Assembly: GCA_014529385.2 (NCBI GenBank)
Contig: CM043950.1
Coordinates: forward strand, 75,807,435-75,871,434
DNA length: 64,000 nt
Direction of reading: 5' to 3'
Source: Adiantum capillus-veneris
Lineage: Eukaryota; Streptophyta; Polypodiopsida; Polypodiales; Pteridaceae
A program made the position numbers and the translations under genes. Position 1 is the first letter of the stretch. Every line of letters starts with the position of its first letter. Below, one piece after another: positions 53,800-64,000 of the stretch. The notes beneath the pieces were generated by a model. It was not told the origin of the DNA, ran no database searches, and was given only the letters and a program-made list of their open reading frames with translations.

Positions 53800-56700
53800 T
53801 TTTCTCCAAGATAGGCGCCATTGAAACATGAAGAGAAGCAAGCTCCACCATGTCTTCAAGATGCTAAGATCCATTGAAATACCTTAAACCCAAGATATTT
53901 TGTACATGTGGGGTTTAAATTCAAGGTCCACCACTTGTCCAACCTATTATCCCTAGTAGAATGAGTGATTTGGTCTCAAGATTCACCACTTTTCCGCTCT
54001 ATGTCATTATAGTAAGAATATTTTGGTGTTAAGGTCCACCACTTGTCCAACCTATAAAGTTATATCTTAAATGGTATTCTTTCTCACCACTTCCAATGCG
54101 CATGATATGTTTTACATGGGGTTTTGTTCCAAGGTCCACCACTTGTCCAAGCTAGCTCTATTGAAACATAGAGAGAAGCAAAGGTACACCACTTGTCCAA
54201 GCTAGGCTCCATTAAAACATGGAGAGAAGGATGCTCCACCATTTGTCCAAGATAGGTTCCATTGAAACATGAAGAGAAGCAAGCTCCACCATGTCTTCAA
54301 GATGCTAGGATCCATTAAAATGCCTTAAACCCATCATATTTTATAGATGTGGGAATTAAATTCAAGGTCCACCACTTGTCCAAGCTATTATCCCTAGTAG
54401 AATGAGTGGTTTGGTCTCAAGATTCACCACTTTTCCACCCTATGTCATTATAGTAAGAAGATCTGGGTGTTAAGGTCTACCACTTGTCCAACCTATAAAG
54501 TTATATCTTAAAGGGTATTCTTTCTCACCACTTGGAATGACCATGATATATTTTACATGGGGGTTTGGTTCCAAGGTCCACCACTTGCCCAAGCTAACTC
54601 TATTGAAACATAGAGAGAATAAAAGGTCCACCACTTGTCCAGGCTAGGCTCCATTGAAACATGGAGAGAAGGATGCTCCACCATTTCTCCAAGATAGGCT
54701 CCATTGAAACAAGAAGAGAAGCAAGCTGCACCATGTCTCGAAGATGCTAGGCTCCATTGAAATACCTTAAACCCACGATATTTTGTACATGGGGGGTTTA
54801 CATTCAAGGTCCACCACTAGTCCAACCTATTATCCCTAGTAGCATGAGTGGTTTGGTCTCAAGATTCACCACTTTTCCACTCTATGTCATTATATTAAGA
54901 AGATCTGGGTGTTAAAGTCCACCACTTGTCCAACCTATAAGGCTATATCTTAAAGGGTATTCTTCCTCACCACTTGGAATGACCATGATATATTTTACAT
55001 GGGGGTTTGGTTCCAAGGTTCACCACTTGTCCAAGCTAACTCTTTGAAACATAGAGAGAATCAAAGGTCCACCACTTGTCCAAGCTAGGCTCCATTGAAA
55101 CATGGAGAGAAGGATGCTCCACCATTTGTCCAAGATAGGCTGCATTGAAACATGAAGAGAAGCAAGCTACACCATGTCTCCATAATGCTAGGCTCCATTG
55201 AAATACCTTAAACCCACGATATTTTGTATATGTGGGGTTTCAATTCAACGTCCACCACTTGTCCAACCTATTATCTTTAGTAGCATGAGTGGTTTGGTCT
55301 CAAGATTCACCACTTTTCCACTCTATGTCATTATAGTAAGAAGATCTGGGTGTTAAGGTCTACCACTTGTCCAACCTAAAAAGCTATATCTTAAAGGGTA
55401 TTCTTTCTCACCACTTGGAATGACCAGAATATGTTTTACATGGGGGGTTGGTTCCAAGGTCCACCACCTGTCCAAGCTAACTCTATTGAAACATAGAGAG
55501 AAGCAAAGGTCTGTTACTTGTCCAAGCTAGGCTCCATTGAAACATGGAGAGAACGATGCTCCACCATTTCTACAAGATAGGCTCCATTGAAACATGAGGA
55601 GAGGCAAGTTCCACCATGTCTCCAAGATGCTAGCCTCCATTGAAATACCTTAAATCCATGATATTTTGTACATGTGGGGTTTAAATTCAAGTACCACCAC
55701 TTGTCCAACCTATTATCCCTAGTAGCATGAGTGGTTTGGTCTCAAGATTCACCACTTTTCCACTCTATGTCATTATAGTAAGAAGATCTGGGTGCTAAGG
55801 TCTACCACTATAAAGCTATATCTTAAAGGGTATTCTTTCTCACCACTTGGAATGACCATGACATGTTTTACATGGGGGTTTGGATCCAAGGTCCATCACT
55901 TGTCCAAGCTAGCTCTATTGAAACATACAGAGAAGCAAAGGTCCACCACCTGTACAAGCTAGGCTCCATTGAAACATGGAGAGAACGATGCTCCACCATT
56001 TGTGCAAGATAGACTCCATTGAAACAAGAAGAGAAGCAAGCTCCACCATTTATCCAAGATGCTAAGCTTCATTGAAATACCTTAAACCCATGATATTTTG
56101 TACATGGGGGGTTTAAATTCAAGGTCCACCACTTGTCCAACCTATTAGCACTAGTAGCATGGGTAGTTTGGTCTCAACAATCACCACTTTTCCACTCTGT
56201 CATTATAGTAAGAAGCTTTGGGTATTCAGGTCCTTCACTTGTCCAACCTATAAGGTTATATCTTAAATGGTATTCTTTCTGACCACTTGGAATGCGCATG
56301 CTATGTTTTACATGGGGTTTTGTTCCAAGGTCCACCACTTGTCCAAGCTAGCTCTATTGAAACATAGAGAGAAGCAAAGGTCCACCACTTGTCCAAGCTA
56401 GCTCTATTGAAACATAGAGAGAAGCAAAGGTCCACCACTTCTCCAAGCTAGGCTCCATTGAAACATGGAGAGAACGATGCTCCACCATTTGTCCAAGATA
56501 AGCTCCATTGAAACAAGAAGAGAAACAAGCTCCACCATGTCTCCAAGATGCTAGGATCCATTGAAATACCTTAAACCCACGATATTTTGTACATGTGGGG
56601 TTAAAATTCAACGTCCACCACTTGTCCAACCTATTATCCCTATTAGCATGAGTGGTTGGGTCTCAAGATTCACCAGTTTTCCACTCTATGTCATTATAGT

Positions 56701-58192
56701 AAGAAGATCTAGGTGTTACGGTCTACCACTTGTCCAACCTATAAAGCTATATCTTAAAGGGTATTCTTTCTCGCTGCTTGGGATGACCATAATATGTTTT
56801 ACATAGGGGTTTGGTTCCAAGTTCCACCCCTTGTCCAAGCTAACTCTATTGAAACATAGAGAGAAGCAAAGGTCCACCACTTCTCCAAGCTAGGCTCCAT
56901 TGAAACATGGAGAGAAGGATGCTCCACCATTTTTCCAAGATAGGCCTTATTGAAACATGAAGAGAGGCAAGATCCACAATGTCTCCAAGAATGTAAGATC
57001 CGTTGAAATACCTTAAACCCACGATATTTTGTACATGTGGGGTTTAAACTCAAGGTCCACCACTTGTCCAACCTATTATCCCTAGTAGCATAAGTGGTTT
57101 GGTCTCAAGATTCACCACTTTTTCACTTTATTTCATTATAGTAAGAAGATGTGGGTGTTAAGGTCTACCATTTGTCTAGCCTATAAAGCTATATCTTAAA
57201 GCGTATTCTTTCTCACCACTTGGAATGACAATCATATGTTTTACATAGGGGTTTTGTTCCAAGGTCTACCACTTGTCCAAGCTAACTCTATTGAAACATA
57301 GAGAGAAGCAAAGGTCCACCACTTTTCCAAGATAGGCTCCATTGAAACATGGAGAGAAGTATGCTCTACCATTTCTTCAAGATAGGCTCCATTAAAACAT
57401 GAAGAGAGGCATGTTGCACCATGTCTCCAAAAATGTAGGATCCATTGAAATACCTTAAACCCACGATATTTTGTACATGTGGGGTTTAAATTCAAGGTCC
57501 ATTACTTTTCCAACCTATTATCCCTAGTAGCATGAGTGGTTTGGTCTCAAGATTCACCACTTTTCCACTCTATTTCATTATATTAAGAAGATCTGAGTGT
57601 TAAGGTCCACCACTTGTCCACCCTATAAAGCAATATCTTAAAGGGTATTTCTTTCTCACCACTTGGAATGACCATAATATGTTTTACATGGGGGTTTGGT
57701 TCGAAGGTCCACCACTTGTCCAAGCTAACTCTATTGAAACGTAGAGTGAAGAAAACGTCCACCACTTGTCCAAGTTAGACTCCATTGAAACATGGAGAGA
57801 AGGATGCCTATTATCCCTAGTAGCATGAGTGATTTGGTCTCAAGATTCACAAATTTTCCACTCTATGTCATTATATTAAGAAGATCTAAGTGTTAAGGTC
57901 CACCACTTGTCCAACCTCTAAGGCTATATCTTAAATGGTATTCTTTCTCACCACTTGGAATGCCCATGATAGGTTTTACATGGGGTTTTGGTTCCAAGGT
58001 CCACCACTTGTCCAAGCTAACTCTATTGAAACATAAAGAGAAGCAAAGGTCCACCATTTGTCCAAGCTAGGCTCCATTGGAACATGGAGAGAAGTATGCT
58101 CCACCATTTCTTCAAGATATGATCAATTGAAACAAGAAGAGAAGCAAGCTCCACCATGTCTTCAGGATGCTAGGCTCCATTGAAATACCTTA
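53800..58192 (+). repeat. 442-bp higher-order satellite, block 1
   Basis: Landmark 'tatgtcatta' occurs at 54000, 54441, 54883, 55324, 55766, about 56197, 56687, 57129 and 57571, i.e. steps of 441-442 with one of 431 and one of 490. The unit is built of roughly 50-bp modules starting ccaccactt(g/t)tcca. The 490-bp unit has one more module (56341, 56391 and 56441 are 50 apart). 442 and 50 are not multiples of three, so frames over it are not conserved coding. Confidence 0.95.
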
Positions 58193-59519
58193 ACACTAGG
58201 ATGGTAATGGGACACTTTTATGTCCTGCTAAGTGACCATTTTCCTTGAATTATGTCAAGAGTTTCAAAATGGATTTTGAGGTGCTATCTCTCTAGAAAGT
58301 TGTCTCATGAGCTGAAAAAAACTCGACATTTTTTTGGAATATCAATTCCATCTTTAACCTTGTCCTTGCACAACATTTCACAACCTAAACTGTGTGAAAA
58401 AACAGGTCCTGTTTTTGGCTTTTTTCAACTTTTTGCAACTATACCACTCTAGAATTCATGTTTGTGAGGTCTATAATGCTATAGAACTATCTTTAGTAGT
58501 CCTCAACATGTCCTAATGCTTCCAGGGAGAAATAAATGTTTAAGTTGTAAGTTATGACCAAATTACAAAAATTGTCAAATCTTGGTTTTTAGCCAATTTT
58601 AGCTCTTCTATGATTTTTTTTGGTGGCTTTCATGATATCCAAATGCAGTTTTGATTTTCTATGTCGCGTATTGTAACATAAAGCTAATATTCCTTGAGTT
58701 TTGGGGCACCTAATACCCTATTTTGCATAGTAGACAACGATGGTTGATTTTTTCAATTATAGAAGAAAACGAAACATTCTAGTATATATATCAAGTATAG
58801 CTTTTTCAATATTGTTAGTTTCTTGTGACAACTACATGCATTTTGTAGGTAGTAACCTTATCTAGTCATAAGGATCAAATTTGGCTAGATATTGAATAGT
58901 TTCTATGGGATTCTACAACTCATAATGTTGAACCCAGTTTTTTCATGTTTGCTGTATTTAGCACTTCATCTTTGTCCCCAAGATTCCCCTTGGTAAGAGA
59001 TGTATTATTCTTTTGACATGCTCCATGGCTCCTTATGAACATAAAGGACAATAGGGAACTAATAAAACATGCATATATTATTTGTATTGAGCGTGACTAT
59101 TGGAACTTTGATGATAGGTTTGCAGAATGGTAAAAATTCAACTTTTTGTACCTATTTCTTTTGGCAAAACAAAAAATAGTGAGTGAGAAGCAATTATATG
59201 TTTTGATCACCAACCCATAGAAGTTAACTAGGGAATTTATCCCAAGTCCTACAAAAATCCCTAATCTTATTTTTATGCAACAAAACGTAAGAAATGACTG
59301 TTTTTATGAAAATGTACTGGTCCATCAACTTTGGAGGCTTGGTGTGACCAAAAGATGAGAAATTTTACAAGTTTCTTATTTTTTCCATGTGTAGTAGGCC
59401 TTGAACTATATCCTCATGAAACGATTTTACAAAATGAGTGGATCTACTATGGTTTTGGAGGTTTTTTTAAAAACCATGAAAGCACATTTTTATGTCCTGT
59501 TAGGTTACCAACCTAGTGT
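58193..59519. mobile_element. 1.3-kb terminal-inverted-repeat insert in the satellite
   Basis: Interrupts a satellite unit at 'cctta|taaaccc', with TA on both sides (58191-58192 and 59520-59521). Ends are inverted: ACACTAGGATGGTAA at the left, and TTACCAACCTAGTGT at the right (14 of 15 bases match). Just inside, 'tttatgtcctg.ta...acc' recurs in direct orientation at both ends. No transposase motif is found; the interior is AT-rich. A TA duplication suggests a Tc1/mariner-like mover, while the CACTAGG ends with a TAA duplication would fit CACTA. Both parsings work. Confidence 0.65.
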
Positions 59520-59521
59520 TA

Positions 59522-62500
59522 AACCCACGATATTTTTTACATGGGGGTTTAAATTCAAGCTCCACCACTTGTCCAACCTATTAACTCTAGTAGCATGAGT
59601 GGTTTGGTCTCAAGATTCACCACTTTTCCACTCTATGTCATTATAGTAAAAGAAGCTTTGGGTGTTAAGGTCCACCACTTGTCCAACCTATAGGGTTATA
59701 TCTTAAATGGTATTCTTTCTGACCACTTGGAATGCGCATGATATGTTTTACATAGGGTTTTGTTCCAAGGTCCACCACTTGTCCAAGCTAACTCTATTAA
59801 AACATAGAGATAAGCAAAGGTCCACCATTTGTCCAAGCTAGGCTCCATTGAAACATGGAGAGAAGGATGCTCCACCATTTCTCCAAAATATGCTCAATTG
59901 AAACAAGAAGAGCAACAAGCTCCACCATGTCTCCAAGATGCTAGGCTCCATTGAAATACCTTAAACCACGATATTTTGTACATAGGGGTTTAAATTCAAG
60001 GTCCACAACTTGTCCAACCTATTAAGTCTAGTAGCATGAGTGGTTTGGTCTCAAAATTCACCACTTTTCCACTCTATCTCATTATAGTAAGAAGCTTTGG
60101 GTGTTAAGGTCCACCTCTTGTCTAACCTATAAGGTTATATCTTAAATGGTATTCTTTTTTATCACTTGGAATGCAAATGATATGTTTTACATAGGGTTTT
60201 GAGGTCCATCACTTGTCCAAGCTAGCTCTATTGAAACATAGAGAGAAGCAAAGGTCCACCCCTTGTACAAGCTAGGCTCCATTGAAACATGGAGAGAACG
60301 ATGCTCCACCATTTTTCCAAGATACGCTCCATTGAAACAAGAAGAGAAACAAGCTCCACCATGTCTCCAAGATGCTAGGATCCATTGAAATACCTTCAAC
60401 CCATGATATTTTGTATATGTGGGGTTAATATTCAAGGTCCACCACTTGTCCAACCTATTATCCCTAGTAGCATGAGTGGTTGGATCTCAAGATTCACTAG
60501 TTTTCCACTCTATGTCATTATAGTAAGAATATCTGGGTGTTAAGGTCTACCACTTGTCCAACATATAAAGCTATATCTTAATGGGTATTGTTTCTCACCA
60601 CTTGGAATGACCACGATATGTTTTACATGGGGGTTTGATTCCAAGGTCCACCACTTGTCCAAGCTAACTCTATTGAAACATAGAGAGAAACAAAGGTCCA
60701 CCACTTGTCCAAGATATGCTCCATTGAAACATGGAGAGAACAATGCTCCACCATTTCTACAAGAGAAGCTGCATTGAAACATGAAGAGAAGCAAGCTGCA
60801 CCATGTCTCCAACATGGTAGGCTCCCTTGCAATACGTTAAAGCCACGATATTTTGTATATGTGGGGTTTAAGTTCAAGGTCAACTACTTGTCCAACCTAT
60901 TATCCCTAGTAGCATGAGTGGTTTGGTCTCAAGATTCACTAATTTTCCACTCTATGTCATTATATTAAGAAGATCTGAAACATGGAGAGAAGGATGCCTA
61001 TTATCCCTAGTAGCATGAGTAGTCTGGTCTCAAGATTCACTAATTTTTCACTCTATCTCATTACATTAAGAATATCTGAGTGTTAAGGTCCACCACTTGT
61101 CCAACGTATAAGGCTATATCTTAAATGTTATTCTTTCTCACCACTTGGAATGCCCATGATAGGTTTTACATGGGGTTTGGTTCCAAGGTCCATCCACCAC
61201 TTGTCCAAGCTAACTCTATTGAAACATAGAGAGAAGTAAAGGTCCACCATTTGTCCAAGCTAAGCTGCATTGAAACATGGAGAGAAGGATGCTCCATCAT
61301 TTCTCCAAGGTATACTCAATTGAAACATGAAGAGAATCAAGCTCCACCACGTCTCCAAGATGCTAGGCTCCATTGAAATACCTTAAAACAAAAATATTTT
61401 GTACATGGGGGGTTTAAATTCAAGGTCCATCAATTGTCCAACCTATTAACTCTAGTAGCATAAGTGGTTTGGTCTCAAGATTCACCACTTTTCTACTTTA
61501 TGTCATTATAGTAAGAATTTTTGGGTGTTAAGGTCCACCACTTTTCCAACCTATAAGGTTATATCTTAAATGGTATTCTTGCTGACCACTTGGAATGGAA
61601 ATGATATGTTTTACATGGGGTTTTGTTCCAAGGTCACCACTTGTCCAAGCTAATTCTATTGAAACATAGAGAGAAGCAAAGTTCCACCACTTGTCCAAGC
61701 TAAGCTCCATTGAAACATGGAGAGAATGATGCTTCACCATTTGTCAAAGATAGGCTTCATTGAAACAAGAAGAGAAGAAAGCTCCACCATGTCTCTAAGA
61801 TATTAGGCTCCATTGAAATACCTTAAACCCACAATATTTTGTACATGGGGGATTTGAATTCAAGATCCACCACTTGTCAAACCTATTAGCTCTAGTAGCA
61901 TGAGTGGTTTGGTCTCAAGATTCACCACTTTTCCACTCTATGTCATTATAGTAAAAGAAGCTTTGGGTTTTAAGGTCCTCCACTTGTCCAAAATATAAGG
62001 CTATATCTTAAATGGTATTCTTTCTGACCACTTGGAATGCGCATGATATGTTTTACATGGGGTTTTATTCCAAGGTCCATCACTTGTCCAAGCTCGCTCT
62101 ATTGAAACATAGAGAGAAGCAAAGGTCCACCACTTGTCCAAGCTAAGCTCCATTGAAACATGGAGAGAAGGATTCTCCACCATTTCTCCAAGATATGCTC
62201 AATTAAAACATGAAGAGAAGCAAGCTCCACCATGTCTCCAAGATGCTAGGCTCCATTGAAATACCTTAAACCCACCATATTTTTTGCATGGGGGGTTTAA
62301 ATTCAAGGTCCACCACTTGTCCAACCTATTAACTCTATTAGCATGAGTAGTTTGGTCTCAAAATTCACCACTTTTTCACTCTATGTCATTACAGTAAGAA
62401 TATGTGGGTGTTATGTTCCACCTCTTGTCCAACCTAAAAGGTTATATCTTAAATGGTATTCTTTCTCACCACTTGGAATGTGCATGATATGTTTTGCATG

Positions 62501-64000
62501 GGGTTTTGTTTGAGGGTCCACCACTTGTCCAAGCTAGCTCTATTGAAACATAGAGAGATGCAAAGGTCCACCACTTGTTCAAGCTAGCCTCCATTAAAAC
62601 ATGGAGAGAAGGATGCTCCACCATTTCTCCAAGATAGCCTCCATTGAAACATGAAGAGAAACAAGCTCCACCATGTCTTCAAGATGCTAGGATCCATTGA
62701 AATACCTTAAACCCATAATATTTTGTACATGTGGGGTTTAAATTCAAGGTCCACCACTTGTCCAACCTATTATCCCCTCGTAGCATGAGTGGTTAAGGTT
62801 CACAAATTTTCCACTCTATGTCATTATAGTAAGAATATGTGGGTGTTAAGGTCTACCACTTGTCCAACCTATAAAGCTATATCTTAAAGGGTATTCTTTC
62901 TCACCTCTTAAAATGACCATGATATGTTTTACATGGGGGTTTGGTTCCAAGGTGCACCACTGGTCCAAGCTAACTCTATTCACACATAGAGAGAAGCAAA
63001 GGTCCACCACTTGTCCAATCTAGGCTCCATTAAAACATGGAGATAAGGATGCTCCACCATTTCTTCAAGATAGGATCCATTGAAACATGAAGACAAGCAA
63101 GCTACACCATGTCTCCAAGATGCTAAGCTCCATTGAAATACCTTAAACCCACAATATTTTGTACATAGGGGGTTTACATTCAAGGTCCACCACTTATCCA
63201 ACCTATTATCCCTAGTAGCAGAAGTGGTTTGGTCTCAAGATTTACCACTTTTCCACTCTATGTCATTATAGTAAGAAGATCTGGGTGTTAAGGTCTACCA
63301 CTTGTCCAACCATTAAAGCTATCTCTTAAATGGTATTATTTCTCACCACTTGGAATGCCCATGATAGGTTTTATATGGGGGTTTGGTTCCAAGGTCCACC
63401 ACGTGTCCAAGCTAACTCTATTGAAACATAGAGAGAAGCAAAGGTCCACCACTTGTCCAAGCTAGGCTCCATTGAAACATGGAGAGAAGGATGCTCCACC
63501 ATTTTTCCAAAATATGCTCAATTGAAACATGAAGAGAAGCAAGCTGCACCATGTCTCCAAGATGCTAGGCTTCATTGGAATACTTTAAACCCACGATATT
63601 TTGTACATGGGGGTTTTACATTGAAGATTCACCACTTGTCCAACCTATTATCCATAGTACAATGAGTGGTTTGGTCTCAAAATTTACCACTTTTTCACTC
63701 TATGTCATTATATTAAGAGGATCTGGGTGTTAAGGTCCACCACTTGTCCAACCTATAAGGCAATATCTTAAATGGTATTCTTTCTCACCACTTGGAATGC
63801 CCATGATAGGTTTTACATGGGAGTTTGGTTCCAAGGTCGACCACTTGTCCAAGCTAACTCTATTGAAACATAGAGAGAAGCAAAGGTCTACCACTTGTTC
63901 AAGCTAGGCTCCATTGAAACATGGAGAGAAGGATGCTCCACCATTTGTCCAAGATAGGCTCCATTGAAACATGAAGAGAAGCGAGTTACACCATGTCTCC
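59522..64000 (+). repeat. 442-bp higher-order satellite, block 2
   Basis: Continues the array to the window end. Landmark positions 59634, 60075, 60511, 60953, 61499, 61939, 62383, 62818, 63259 and 63701 are about 435-445 apart, apart from one short partial duplication near 60970-61060. Units differ by scattered substitutions. The minus-strand frames of 60-90 codons (LDKWWTFASLYVSIELAW and similar) are repeat artefacts. Confidence 0.95.

Noticed and set aside
53800-58192. CRISPR-like array
   Set aside because: Repeats are long, contiguous and diverged, with no unique spacers of constant length; the genome is a plant.
53800-64000. Many similar minus-strand frames of 60-90 codons (LDKWWTFASLYVSIELAW type) as a repeated gene family
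   Set aside because: They follow the satellite. Neither the 442-bp unit nor the 50-bp module is a multiple of three, frames are interrupted in every unit, and neighbouring units do not preserve a start or stop.

Overview
This window looks like intergenic nuclear DNA of a land plant with a large, transposon-rich genome. Nearly everything recognisable is a plant-type mobile element in various states of decay: Ty3/gypsy, Ty1/copia, CACTA, Helitron, L1-like LINE and a tRNA-derived SINE. There are plant-style spliced gene fragments and a long satellite array. The ancient, nested, AT-rich character suggests a gymnosperm or another very large plant genome, but that is inference. No intact host gene, rRNA or tRNA gene was found.

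Layout. 1-2081: 5' part of a copia element (Copia-1, minus) with a tRNA-Met primer site. 2082-5829: truncated gypsy element (Gypsy-C, minus) with gag, retropepsin, the first part of RT, primer site and one LTR. 6165-10995: non-autonomous gypsy element (A', minus) with long LTRs and little more than a gag remnant. 10996-12560: Helitron replication-helicase pseudogene (minus), broken by another LTR-like fragment. 13850-21372: L1-like LINE (plus) split by a chromodomain gypsy element, Gypsy-B (14143-20323). 22014-22292: terminal exon of a methylesterase-like alpha/beta hydrolase. 22509-22926: SINE-like repeat. 23577-24493: solo LTR with a target-site duplication. 25092-25552: decayed copia LTR plus primer site. 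26428-32199: CACTA transposon remnant (minus) with Tnp2/DUF4218 sequence, a SET-like reading frame and a CACTA terminus. 32200-35800: two old, degenerate tandem-repeat fields. 35830-36270: copia gag fragment. 36294-48945: Copia-2 (minus), split near its C-terminus by the nearly complete Tat-lineage element Gypsy-A (36360-45956), whose RT is itself split by a 785-bp solo LTR. 49163-64000: satellite with a period of about 442 bp built from about 50-bp modules. It changes orientation near 53800, holds an FCP1-like phosphatase pseudogene in a gap (51777-52542), and is interrupted by a 1.3-kb terminal-inverted-repeat insert (58193-59519).

How the parts relate. The nesting gives a relative order of events. 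The LINE precedes Gypsy-B. The Helitron precedes A' and an LTR-B-like fragment. Copia-2 precedes Gypsy-A, which precedes the solo LTR in its RT. The satellite precedes its 1.3-kb insert. Gypsy-A, A' and the solo LTR at 23.6 kb share LTR ends (TGGTG..., ...TCCA). Gypsy-A and A' also share a primer site and a hairpin/polypurine block in front of the 3' LTR, so they form one superfamily. All pol reading frames carry stops or frameshifts, so any current mobility would depend on proteins from elsewhere. Coordinates of LTR ends and exon edges were read by eye and may be off by a few bases.
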